Source: Anaerolineales bacterium (GTDB taxonomy: Bacteria > Chloroflexota > Anaerolineae > Anaerolineales > Villigracilaceae). Taken from it: a stretch of 26,247 nucleotides of DNA. The stretch is from NCBI GenBank assembly GCA_016928525.1, contig JAFGKO010000321.1, positions 1-26,247 on the forward strand, written 5' to 3'. How positions within the stretch are numbered: position 1 is the stretch's first letter; each line of letters starts with the position of its first letter. Positions 15,299 to 23,675 of this stretch are shown piece after piece. The position numbers were made by a program, and so were the translations under genes. A model generated the notes under the pieces. It searched no databases. It was given only the letters and a program-made list of their open reading frames with translations, and was not told the DNA's origin.

Positions 15299-16144
15299 CT
15301 AAATAGTATCCGCGAATGTGCGCTCCATGTTGCGGAAGTAGAACAGTCCGCTCACAAGGAGCAGCACCGAAATGCCAGTGGAAACCCACAAGGCTAAATC
15401 AGGGCCATTACCTGCGCCAAGCAGCGCCCATCGAAAACCATTGACAACGCCCGCCATAGGATTCAGCGAATATACCAACTGCCACTTCTCAGAAATGATA
15501 TTGGCCGAATAAGCGACCGGGGTGATGAAGAGCCAGAATTGGGTCAAAAAAGGCAGCGCGTAGTTTACGTCACGGTATTTGACGTTGATGGCAGAAAGCC
15601 ATAACGCCACTCCCAGCGCAGTGATGATCGCCAGTAACAGAAACAGCGGCAGCGTCCATAACACGGACAAAGTCGGCGTCACCTTGAAATACCACATCAT
15701 GCCAAGCATGATGACGAAGGCAATCGCAAAATCCACCAGCCCGGCCAGGACTGAGGCCATTGGCAACACCAGGCGCGGAAAATACACTTTCGTGATCATG
15801 TTGTGGTTAGAGGTCAAGGAACGGCTGGCCTGGTTAAGGGCAGTCACAAACAGGCCCCAGGGTAGAAGCGCTGTGTAAGAGAAAATCGGGTACGGGATAC
15901 CATCCGTCGGCACTTTCGCCACTGACCCAAAGATGAAGTTGAACACCAGCATTGTCATAACAGGTTGGATGACCGCCCAGGCTGCACCCAGCAAGGTCTG
16001 CTTGTAGCGGACTTTGATATCACGCCATATCATGAAGAAGACCAGTTCGCGGTATACCCAAATATCACGCAGGTTGAGCGCGGTCAGGCCTGTCGAAGGT
16101 TTGATATAAATGGTGATAGGGTCGTGTTTTACGAGTTCAGTCAT
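15299..16144 (-). CDS. wzm: ABC-2 type polysaccharide export permease (Wzm)
   Basis: A 281-residue permease with about six membrane helices. A cytoplasmic amphipathic lead (LRDIWVYRELVFFMIWRDIK) and VRYKQTLLGAAWAVIQP precede the first helix, a signature of O-antigen and teichoic-acid exporters. The later VKYRDVNYALPFLTQFWLF and YSLNPMAGVVNGFRWALLG are equally typical. It should pair with Wzt to flip an undecaprenyl- or lipid-linked glycan across the inner membrane, so synthesis is probably ABC-transporter dependent rather than Wzy dependent; no Wzx or Wzy is seen. No Shine-Dalgarno precedes the ATG, which abuts a heptad hairpin. Confidence 0.94.
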   Translation of the reverse strand: MTELVKHDPITIYIKPSTGLTALNLRDIWVYRELVFFMIWRDIKVRYKQTLLGAAWAVIQPVMTMLVFNFIFGSVAKVPTDGIPYPIFSYTALLPWGLFVTALNQASRSLTSNHNMITKVYFPRLVLPMASVLAGLVDFAIAFVIMLGMMWYFKVTPTLSVLWTLPLFLLLAIITALGVALWLSAINVKYRDVNYALPFLTQFWLFITPVAYSANIISEKWQLVYSLNPMAGVVNGFRWALLGAGNGPDLALWVSTGISVLLLVSGLFYFRNMERTFADTI

Positions 16145-17292
<1,148 letters not shown>

Positions 17293-17619
17293 TCAAACTA
17301 ACAATTTGTCGACTACAAATTTGTGCTTCTGAACTTGCTGTTTCAAATAATTCCGGTCAAGCGCAAGATACAACTGAGCACGCAACTCACCTGCCGAGGC
17401 CTTCGCACGCCCAAGATATTCGATAAACATGGCCTGTGTTTTACTCTCAAACCCTTCTGCGATGTTTGACATCACAGAAACTGCCGTGCGACGGATTTGG
17501 TCTCGCAACACAAAATCTCGTTTGAAAAGCTCACCGTCTGTCATGTCATAAACTAGATTGGCTGGCTTTCTCGACCTTTTCCAGACATCCAAATCCTCAA
17601 ACCGCTCAACAGTAGACAT
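17293..17619 (-). CDS. Second S23-type four-helix-bundle protein
   Basis: A 108-residue member of the same family as the protein at 14871-15248: VERFEDLDVWKRSRKPANLVYDMT, then LRDQIRRTAVSVMSNIAEGFESK and a final helix. The fourth helix is shorter than in the other copy. GAAGG lies 6 nt before the ATG at 17619; a GTG one codon upstream is an alternative. It stands between two epimerase genes with a heptad spacer on its 5' side. The sequences differ clearly between the two copies, so they are independent family members rather than a recent duplication. Function unknown. Confidence 0.87.
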   Translation of the reverse strand: MSTVERFEDLDVWKRSRKPANLVYDMTDGELFKRDFVLRDQIRRTAVSVMSNIAEGFESKTQAMFIEYLGRAKASAGELRAQLYLALDRNYLKQQVQKHKFVVDKLLV

Positions 17620-17622
17620 CAC

Positions 17623-17655
17623 GCACCTTCAACTTTCAACCTGTAACCTAAAACA
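17623..17655. repeat. Heptad repeat spacer (TTCAACC type)
   Basis: CTTCAAC, TTTCAAC, CTGTAAC and CTAAAAC at 7-nt steps fill the spacer between the epimerase at 17656 and the S23-type gene. Units resemble, in the other orientation, those inside the epimerase gene at 16967-17006. Confidence 0.75.
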
Positions 17656-18678
17656 TCATTGCACGATGAATTGTGCATTTCGATATCTTTCGTCCAACGG
17701 ATTGCGGATCAAGCCGGATTTCAAAGCATGCAATACTTCTCGCACGCCGTCATCCACGTTCAGCGTCGTTTCGAAGCCCAGTTCGCGCCTGATCTTTTCA
17801 AATGAGACGGTAATATCGCGCATATCACCGCCAAACGTCAAATCCTTATATTCCACCACTGTCTCTGGTATGCGCTTGAGCACCAACGCCACAATCTCAT
17901 CCTTGGTGTAATTGCCTTCCGGTGTACCCAGGTTGAACACCTGACCGCGCACTTTCTCCTCCGGCGCTTCCAACCCCATAATGATGCCGCGCACCGTGTC
18001 GCGCACATGCACGAACGAACGGGAATAACCACGCTGGTAAATGATCAACTCGCGCTTTGTGAAGGCTTCCAACACAAACTGGTTGACGATCAAGTCAAAA
18101 CGCGTACGCGGAGAAATGCCATAGAGCGTGGCAAAACGAAATGACAGCGGCGCTGTTGGCGCATTTTTCTGGCTCAACAAATATTCCTCGGCTGCGATCT
18201 TCGTCTCGGCATATAAGGATTGCGGATTGAGCGGGGACTCCTCGGTCACGGGCTTACCATCCTGCGACAGGCCATAGTTGCTATAGGTGGACGCAAACAC
18301 GATCCGTCCTACACCCAGGTCTGCCGCCTGCTCATAGACCGTTTTCGTGGCCTCGACGTTATACCGCCAGGCCACCTGATGTCCCACCGCCTGGCAGGCC
18401 GGGAAACCGACGATGGCCGCCAGATGCACCACCGCCTGCGGGATAGGCCACTCGTTGCGGACACTGTTGCGAATGGCACGCGGTTCGGTCACGTCCACTT
18501 TGACAAAGTGGAAATTGGGATGGTGCAAAAACGGGACCAGCGCCTCGCCGCCGAAGAGCAGCGAGTCCAGGACCGTCACGCGATAATTGGCGCGCAGCAG
18601 TTCCGAAGTCAGGAGCGAACCGATGTAGCCCGCCCCACCGGTGATCAAAATATGGCGCTCGTCATTCATTGTCATCAT
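17656..18678 (-). CDS. NAD-dependent nucleotide-sugar epimerase/dehydratase
   Basis: A 340-residue extended SDR. TGGAGYIG (13-20) binds NAD, VVHLAAIVGFPACQ and FASTYSNYG precede the catalytic LYAETK block, and FVHVRDTVRGIIMG with FNLGTPEGNYTKDEI are typical of sugar-nucleotide epimerases. It probably supplies a nucleotide sugar; the substrate is unclear, since the family also includes UDP-glucose and CDP-tyvelose type epimerases. Three in-frame ATGs lie close together (18678, 18675, 18669), all overlapping the 3' end of the regulator gene. The overlap means the two are translationally coupled and cotranscribed from the promoter at 19161-19188. Confidence 0.86.
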   Translation of the reverse strand: MMTMNDERHILITGGAGYIGSLLTSELLRANYRVTVLDSLLFGGEALVPFLHHPNFHFVKVDVTEPRAIRNSVRNEWPIPQAVVHLAAIVGFPACQAVGHQVAWRYNVEATKTVYEQAADLGVGRIVFASTYSNYGLSQDGKPVTEESPLNPQSLYAETKIAAEEYLLSQKNAPTAPLSFRFATLYGISPRTRFDLIVNQFVLEAFTKRELIIYQRGYSRSFVHVRDTVRGIIMGLEAPEEKVRGQVFNLGTPEGNYTKDEIVALVLKRIPETVVEYKDLTFGGDMRDITVSFEKIRRELGFETTLNVDDGVREVLHALKSGLIRNPLDERYRNAQFIVQ

Positions 18679-19141
18679 CCATGTGCAGCAAGACCTTAAA
18701 TCCTTTCACTTCGAGCGTTGGAACTTTCCCGTCGGGCACAATCTGAATATCCTGCTCGAGGCACGAAAGGCGACAAATATCGGCTACGTCACCTTCCCCC
18801 AGGAGCCGGATGCGGTCGTGACCAGCCTTCTTGACCTCGTTCAAGTGCGTCTTCACGCGCTGGCGGGTTCTACGATACAGGTCGAACGAGCGCTCGATGT
18901 AATCCACCGTCAGGCGGGCGCGCAGGGCAATGCCCTCGGGCGTGATGATGTAACGCAGCTTCTTGCGCTCGGCGCGCTTGACCTTTACATAGCCTTTGGC
19001 CACCAGCCGTTTGATATGCCAGTTGACCGTACCCACCGCCACGCCCAGCTGGGTAGCCAGGGAGGCCTGGGTCACGTCTGGATCACGCTCGATCTGCTCG
19101 AGCAAAGTCAATTCACGGGCGTTTTCTTCGGGAATTTCCAT
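18662..19141 (-). CDS. MarR-EPS-type winged-helix regulator with a C-terminal Rossmann-like extension
   Basis: A 159-residue transcription factor. Residues about 10-95 match the MarR family EPS-associated regulators: LTLLEQIERDPDVTQASLATQLGVAVG is a helix-turn-helix, VNWHIKRLVAKGYVKVKR is the recognition helix and wing start, YIITPEGIALRARLT follows, then a long basic helix. Those regulators are usually little more than this domain. Here about 60 further residues carry LLGEGDVADICRLSCLEQDIQIV, which resembles the first strand-loop-helix of a dinucleotide-binding fold but lacks the usual DD after the second strand. It is the first gene after a strong promoter and a 29-bp palindrome and overlaps the epimerase gene. 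Autoregulation and control of the locus are inferred. Confidence 0.83.
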   Translation of the reverse strand: MEIPEENARELTLLEQIERDPDVTQASLATQLGVAVGTVNWHIKRLVAKGYVKVKRAERKKLRYIITPEGIALRARLTVDYIERSFDLYRRTRQRVKTHLNEVKKAGHDRIRLLGEGDVADICRLSCLEQDIQIVPDGKVPTLEVKGFKVLLHMDDDNE

Positions 19142-19160
19142 TTCAAAATTCAGCAGTTGA

Positions 19161-19188
19161 ATTATAGCGCAGAATCAAAGGCTGTCAA
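19161..19188 (-). promoter_or_regulatory. Near-consensus sigma-70-type promoter for the regulator operon
   Basis: On the minus strand TTGACA (19183-19188) and TATAAT (19161-19166) are both perfect hexamers with a 16-bp spacer. Transcription would begin near 19154, giving a leader of only about 13 nt before the ATG at 19141. This is the clearest promoter in the window and heads the long run down to 86. Confidence 0.82.
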
Positions 19189-19191
19189 ACA

Positions 19192-19220
19192 CAGAATTCC
19201 CCGGTGCACGGGGAATTCTG
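19192..19220. promoter_or_regulatory. 29-bp palindrome, likely operator
   Basis: CAGAATTCCCCG (19192-19203) and CGGGGAATTCTG (19209-19220) are perfect 12-bp inverted arms around GTGCA. It ends 4 bp upstream of the -35 hexamer. It also lies 57 bp beyond the wbpE stop, so it could form an mRNA hairpin there. It is not followed by a U-run, so an operator for the adjacent winged-helix regulator is the better guess. Confidence 0.65.
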
Positions 19221-19276
19221 GCAATATGAATTTTCACCCTCTAATCTTGTACCGTATACCCACTTGAACGACAGCC

Positions 19277-20383
19277 TCAATCTTTGTTGACGATCCCTCC
19301 CACTGTCGCAAGCACTTTTTCCATCTGAGCGCCGGTCAGCTCGGGGTAAACCGGCAAAGCCAACAGAGTACGGCTGCATTTCTCCGACACAGGGAATTGT
19401 CCTTCGCTTGTCCCCAACGCACGACATGGCGCAGCCAGATGCAACGGCTGCGGGTAATAGACTTCGCTGGCGATTCCGGCCTCCTTAAGCCCTTGCTGAA
19501 CCCCATCACGCTCCTCGAACGCCGCCATATAGAGATGGTAAACGTGCGTACGGCCTGGCGCTTCCACCGGGACACGCAACCTCAACGTGCACAGCTGGCG
19601 TGAATACTCGTGCGCAATCTCAGCCCGGCGCGCATTCCAGGCATCCAGATGTCTCAGCTTGACCCGTAAGACGGCCGCCTGCATCTCGTCCAGGCGCGAG
19701 TTGTAGCCCAGCATTTCGGGAAAATATTTCTTTTTCCAACCGTGCACGCGCAACATGCGCACCTTTTCCGCAACCTCATCGTCGTTTGTAGTGACCATGC
19801 CGCCATCCCCATACCCGCCCAAGTTTTTGCTGGGGAAGAAACTCAAGCAGCCAATGTCACCGATCGCAGCTGTTTTTACCCCCCTGTACTCCGCGCCAAA
19901 GGCCTGGGCGTTATCCTCGATCACCTTCAAGTCATGTTGTGCGGCGATTGCCATGACCTCGTCCATGTCTGCGGGCTGCCCGTACAGGTGGACCGGGATG
20001 ATCGCCTTGGTTTTGGGTGTAACGGCTGCTTCGATCGCAGCCACATCCATCAAATATGTCTCAGGGTGGATGTCCACGAACACCGGCCGCGCGCCCAGAG
20101 TCAACACCGTACCGACCGTGGCAAAGAAGCTAAAGGTTGGCGCAATGACTTCATCACCAGGCTCGACGCCAGCCGCCCTCAAGGCGATCAAAAGCGCGTC
20201 CGTGCCCGAGGCGACCCCAATGGCATGCCTTACGCCTAAATACGTGGCTACTTCCTGCTCCAAAGCGGTCACGTTCGGCCCTAAGATAAAGCGGCCGGAT
20301 TCGAGCACGCCCAGCACCGCTTCGTCCATTTCATCTTTGATGCTATGGTATTGCGCAACCAAATCAAGCAACGGAATACTCAT
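19277..20383 (-). CDS. wbpE: WbpE-like UDP-3-keto-GlcNAcA aminotransferase (DegT/DnrJ family)
   Basis: A 368-residue PLP-dependent aminotransferase. It should aminate UDP-2-acetamido-3-keto-glucuronate at C3. It has ASGTDALLIAL (phosphate binding), EDNAQAFGA (Asp157 on the pyridine nitrogen) and SFFPSKNLGGYGDGG with the Schiff-base Lys186. The frame is open to 20623, but the ATG at 20383 overlaps the wbpD stop by ATGA and gives the normal family start (MSIPLLDLVAQYHSIKDE); the longer version would translate through wbpD in another frame. GAGGG is just upstream. PseC and other DegT enzymes are related, but the adjacent wbpB and wbpD homologues favour this role. Confidence 0.9.
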   Translation of the reverse strand: MSIPLLDLVAQYHSIKDEMDEAVLGVLESGRFILGPNVTALEQEVATYLGVRHAIGVASGTDALLIALRAAGVEPGDEVIAPTFSFFATVGTVLTLGARPVFVDIHPETYLMDVAAIEAAVTPKTKAIIPVHLYGQPADMDEVMAIAAQHDLKVIEDNAQAFGAEYRGVKTAAIGDIGCLSFFPSKNLGGYGDGGMVTTNDDEVAEKVRMLRVHGWKKKYFPEMLGYNSRLDEMQAAVLRVKLRHLDAWNARRAEIAHEYSRQLCTLRLRVPVEAPGRTHVYHLYMAAFEERDGVQQGLKEAGIASEVYYPQPLHLAAPCRALGTSEGQFPVSEKCSRTLLALPVYPELTGAQMEKVLATVGGIVNKD

Positions 20384-20973
20384 TTGCCCTCTTTTCCAAA
20401 TAATACAACAACCTCCCCATTTTTCGTATACCGTTCGCCACATTCGGGACAAGCGGCCTGCTCCTGTCCAGCGAGCCTCTCGAATTCCAGACGGACTCCA
20501 CACTGGCACATCCAGCCCTGGACTCGGCCCGGGTTCCCGTACACAAGCGCATAGTCCGGTACGCTGCGCGTCACCACAGATCCAGCACCGATGAAACAAT
20601 AGCGACCCAATGTCACGCCACACACGATGGTTGCGTTTGCGCCTACACTCGCCCCCTGCTTGATGAGCGTGGGCTTGTACTCGTCCTTGCGGCTGACGTG
20701 ACTGCGCGGATTCATGACATTGGTCAGCACCATCGAGGGCCCTAAAAAGACGTCATCTTCCACGACCACGCCCGTGTACAGCGACACGTTGTTCTGGATC
20801 TTGACGTTGTTACCGATGGTCACGTTCGCCGCCACGAAGACACTCTGCCCGATATTGCAGCGTTCGCCGATTTTGGCGCTGCCCATCACATGGCAGAAAT
20901 GCCAGATTTTGGTATCCGCGCCGATCTGCGCCCCCTCATCGACGTAACTGGATTCATGCACAAAGAAATCCAT
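20380..20973 (-). CDS. wbpD: WbpD-like UDP-sugar N-acetyltransferase with zinc ribbon
   Basis: A 197-residue left-handed beta-helix acetyltransferase that should N-acetylate the 3-amino group made by WbpE. Hexapeptide repeats run from residue 6 to about 140, with the WbpD-typical KIWHFCHVM, NNVKIQNNVSLYTGV and GPSMVLTNVMNPRS, then GANATIVCGVTLGRY and NPGR. Beyond the canonical end the C-terminus adds a Cys4 ribbon (Cys156, Cys158, Cys175, Cys178) absent from the minimal enzyme. GGAG lies 6 nt upstream of the start. It is coupled to wbpE by ATGA and lies 64 bp after wbpB. Confidence 0.93.
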   Translation of the reverse strand: MDFFVHESSYVDEGAQIGADTKIWHFCHVMGSAKIGERCNIGQSVFVAANVTIGNNVKIQNNVSLYTGVVVEDDVFLGPSMVLTNVMNPRSHVSRKDEYKPTLIKQGASVGANATIVCGVTLGRYCFIGAGSVVTRSVPDYALVYGNPGRVQGWMCQCGVRLEFERLAGQEQAACPECGERYTKNGEVVVLFGKEGK

Positions 20974-20997
20974 TCAATTCTCCAAAATACATCTCTG

Positions 20998-21030
20998 GTT
21001 GGACAGCAGTTGAACTGCTGGCCCAACAAC
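20998..21030. repeat. Small dyad between wbpB and wbpD
   Basis: CAGCAGTT and AACTGCTG pair around a single G, and outer TTGG/CCAA blocks extend the stem with small bulges. It is in the 64-bp spacer between two cotranscribed genes, so a processing or stability hairpin is possible. Confidence 0.45.
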
Positions 21031-21037
21031 GCGCGAC

Positions 21038-21985
21038 TTACTTTTTCAGATATGGATGCACCATACTATCCAACGCCGAAACCGGCGAAGTGCGAATACG
21101 GTGCGTCAATTCGATGGATGGGCGGGCGTCTTGAATACCAAAGCCTCTCCCCGCTAGCGTCTCTTCATAGACCCGTGTGTGCAGGTCGGTGAAACCTTCC
21201 GAAAACTCGACTTCCTGTCCATCGACAGTAATAGAGCGGAAAGTTTTCTTACCGCTCGCCGCAGCGGTTTCGGGCAAATCGTTCACATCCACCGAAAGGA
21301 ACCAACGAACGCGCGCATATTCGAGCTCGATAAAACCGCTCATGCGTTTTTCGTCCGTGTGATACAGCCTCACCTCAGCCGCTGGCCCAAACAGCCACAG
21401 CAACAGGTCGAAGAAATGGACACCAATATTGGTCGCTACGCCGCCCGATTTTTCTGCCTGGCCCTTCCAGGAGACCTGGTACCAGATACCCCGGCTGGTG
21501 ATGTAGGTCAACACCACCTCATGCTGCTTGCTGCTGGCATCTTCCTGCAGGGCATGCTTCAATTTGAGCAATTCTGGATGTACGCGTAACTGCAAAACCG
21601 TATTCACCTTACGGCCTGTTTCAGCCTCGATTTCTTCCAGGCTGTCCAAGTTCCACGGATTGATGACCAGGGGCTTTTCGCAAATCACATCCGCATTGAC
21701 TCGCATCGCCAGGCGGCAATGCGCATCATGCAGGTAATTCGGCGAACAGACCGAGATATAGTGGACACGGTCCTCCTCGGATCCCCGGCGAAGTTTTTCC
21801 AGATGACGGTCGAATCGTTCGATTTCCGTAAAAAAACTGACATCATATCCAAATTGGTCCAAAATCCCGACCGAGTCTTTTGGATCGGCGGCAGCGATCA
21901 GGTTATTCCCCGTATCCCGGATCGCCCTCAAATGTCTTGGCGCAATATAGCCGCCCACCCCAATGATTGCAAAATTGTGCGACAT
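21038..21985 (-). CDS. wbpB: WbpB-like UDP-GlcNAcA 3-dehydrogenase (Gfo/Idh/MocA family)
   Basis: A 315-residue NAD-dependent oxidoreductase matching WbpB closely along its length. The nucleotide-binding FAIIGVGGYIAPRHLRAI, ERFDRHLEKL, SVCSPNYLHDAH, the catalytic EKP (103-105) and LQLRVHPELL are followed by TSRGIWYQVSWKG, EKSGGVATNIGVHFFDLLLW and EFSEGFTDLH. It should oxidise C3 of UDP-GlcNAc-uronate so that WbpE can aminate it. AGGAGG 4 nt before the ATG is the strongest ribosome site of this group. It is the first of the wbpB-wbpD-wbpE set; WbpA must be encoded elsewhere. Confidence 0.94.
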   Translation of the reverse strand: MSHNFAIIGVGGYIAPRHLRAIRDTGNNLIAAADPKDSVGILDQFGYDVSFFTEIERFDRHLEKLRRGSEEDRVHYISVCSPNYLHDAHCRLAMRVNADVICEKPLVINPWNLDSLEEIEAETGRKVNTVLQLRVHPELLKLKHALQEDASSKQHEVVLTYITSRGIWYQVSWKGQAEKSGGVATNIGVHFFDLLLWLFGPAAEVRLYHTDEKRMSGFIELEYARVRWFLSVDVNDLPETAAASGKKTFRSITVDGQEVEFSEGFTDLHTRVYEETLAGRGFGIQDARPSIELTHRIRTSPVSALDSMVHPYLKK

Positions 21986-22002
21986 AGAACCTCCTAATTT
22001 AG

Positions 22003-22107
22003 AATTCGAGTTTAGACAAAATGCGATTTTCCCGTATATGTGGCGGTTAAATCATTGTTAAAATCACCATATATGGCGTTAAAGTCAATTTTGTCTAAAT
22101 ACGAATT
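22003..22107. repeat. MITE-like element with about 20-bp terminal inverted repeats
   Basis: TTTAGACAAAAT (22011-22022) and ATTTTGTCTAAA (22088-22099) are perfect inverted repeats. Extending outward to AATTCG and CGAATT gives 18 of 20 matching positions. The interior also pairs partly (GTATATG against CATATATG), so the whole 105 bp could fold. It fills most of the spacer between the sulfatase-fold gene and wbpB. No clear target duplication is seen. It may also carry the wbpB promoter; no convincing hexamer pair was found. Confidence 0.65.
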
Positions 22108-22117
22108 AGAAAGAAGA

Positions 22118-23671
22118 TCACATCAATCCACCCCACAACTTTCCAAAGGGGCGATTTACATTATCGAGGGCGGTCAATAATTCATCTTTCATTTGTTTTG
22201 CAACAACGGTGTCCGCGTCAAACAGGTTGGTCAACTCATCTGGATCCTCTTGAAGATTATATAATTCAAATTGCTGATCATATTTTTCATAACCAACATA
22301 ATAGATCAATTTATAACTATTTCTATTTAAAGCAATCGTAGCCTTTTTTAGAGGAAGAAAAGAAGAATTTTCTTTTGCGTCAACTGAAAAAATTGACCGA
22401 TCAAAATCCTCGAGGCCTCCAAGCCCAGGCAGAATTCTGCCGTCAAGGCTATTGGGTATTTTTATGCCCGTATTATGTAACAATGTTGGCACGATATCGG
22501 TGTTACAGGTATGCGAATAAACATCAAACCTTTGTTTTTGTTCTGGTTTAGAGATAATTAACGGCGTACGTATAACCGACTCGGAGAGCAAAGCAGTGTT
22601 ATGTCCAACCTCACCTCTTTCAAACATTTCGCCATGGTCAGATGCTAAAACAAGATAACTGTTATTTAGAATTCCCGTCTCTTCGAGAAAATCCAACAAG
22701 TTGCCAAATTCTGCGTCCACATTGGCAATATACTCGTCATAACGGTTTCTATGTTCCTTCATTGTTCTTTGAGGAAGCTTACTGTAGGATAGTTTATGAT
22801 ATGGCTTCTTTACCAAAGGCATATCTTTGAAAATACCAATAAAATCCTTATGTGGAGTGTATGGTTCATGAGGAGCATAAAAATGGAAATAGCCCACAAA
22901 AGGCGAATTCTGGTTTAAACCCTGAATTGCTTCAGCAATTTTCATAAAAACTATCTTGTTGTCATAGTAAAAAGCTTGACTCGCTAGCGGTCTGCCATAT
23001 GGAAAATCCTTGCTAGGTGGTTCTTGCATAGATTTAGACAAAAATGAACCTAAGAAGCCAAGTGAGAGTGAGCCTGTGATTCGATTCGCAGCATGATCTG
23101 TGCGGCCTAGAAACTCATCAAAGGCATCATACGCTAAGAAATCATCATCTGGAAAATAAGATGAATAGAGAACCTTTTTCAAACTTGAACTAAATGCATC
23201 GGGAGAAATTTTCCAGTCAATATTAGATATAAATTCAGAAAGCAGTTTATCAGCCAGCACATTTTGAGAGAATCCAACAGAGTAATAATCATTCCCGAGC
23301 AAATTGAAGAGATTGTTTTTAGTTAGTTTCCTGGCAACTAGGCCTCCTATGTTGAAAGCGCGATGCTTCCACGGATGCATTCCTGTAAGCAAAGTCGCTG
23401 TACCAGGAGATGTAAAATTTGCAGCAGCATAATTTGAATTGTAAACTGTTGCACGTTTCGAAAAACGCTCAAAGTTGGGCGTCGTATTCCGCGGATACCC
23501 ATACACTGAAAGATGCTTTGCCGACATAGCATCAAAGACAAAAATAATGATGTTTGGTTTTTGAGAAGCTTGTTCAGTGAAAAGATACTCAAAACGAGGA
23601 ATTACTGTTGCGCCAAGAAATAAACTTGAAACTTTAAGAAAATCACGACGACTGAGTGTATACATTTGCAT
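22118..23671 (-). CDS. Tat-exported sulfatase-fold (alkaline phosphatase superfamily) enzyme with Thr nucleophile
   Basis: A 517-residue protein with a textbook twin-arginine signal (SRRDFLKVSSLFLG, residues 7-20), so it acts outside the cytoplasm. Metal-site blocks are present: FVFDAMSAKHLSVYGY at about 44-59 and LASDHGEMFERGEVGHN in the C-terminal half. The sulfatase signature (C/S)xPSRxxxLTG reads TSPGTATLLTG at 87-97, so the formylglycine Cys is Thr87 and the essential Arg is Thr91. It therefore cannot be a classical sulfatase; Thr-nucleophile relatives include phosphoethanolamine and glycerol-phosphate transferases and phosphodiesterases. AAGG is 8 nt before an alternative ATG at 23665. 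It lies 4 bp after a membrane-protein gene. The region is visibly A/T-rich. Confidence 0.88.
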   Translation of the reverse strand: MQMYTLSRRDFLKVSSLFLGATVIPRFEYLFTEQASQKPNIIIFVFDAMSAKHLSVYGYPRNTTPNFERFSKRATVYNSNYAAANFTSPGTATLLTGMHPWKHRAFNIGGLVARKLTKNNLFNLLGNDYYSVGFSQNVLADKLLSEFISNIDWKISPDAFSSSLKKVLYSSYFPDDDFLAYDAFDEFLGRTDHAANRITGSLSLGFLGSFLSKSMQEPPSKDFPYGRPLASQAFYYDNKIVFMKIAEAIQGLNQNSPFVGYFHFYAPHEPYTPHKDFIGIFKDMPLVKKPYHKLSYSKLPQRTMKEHRNRYDEYIANVDAEFGNLLDFLEETGILNNSYLVLASDHGEMFERGEVGHNTALLSESVIRTPLIISKPEQKQRFDVYSHTCNTDIVPTLLHNTGIKIPNSLDGRILPGLGGLEDFDRSIFSVDAKENSSFLPLKKATIALNRNSYKLIYYVGYEKYDQQFELYNLQEDPDELTNLFDADTVVAKQMKDELLTALDNVNRPFGKLWGGLM

Positions 23672-23675
23672 AACC

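Noticed and set aside
19192..19220. Intrinsic terminator after wbpE
   Set aside because: The hairpin is strong but lacks a following U-run on the minus-strand transcript; an operator next to the promoter fits better, though a dual role remains possible.
19755..20594. 279-codon open frame on the plus strand
   Set aside because: It runs antisense across wbpE and wbpD; composition is Ser/Thr/Pro-rich as expected of an antisense frame.
20384..20623. N-terminal extension of wbpE by 80 codons
   Set aside because: The extension lies over wbpD in another frame; the ATG at 20383 gives the family-standard start and an ATGA overlap.
22118..23671. Classical arylsulfatase
   Set aside because: The CxPSR motif needed for formylglycine is TSPGT, lacking both Cys and Arg.
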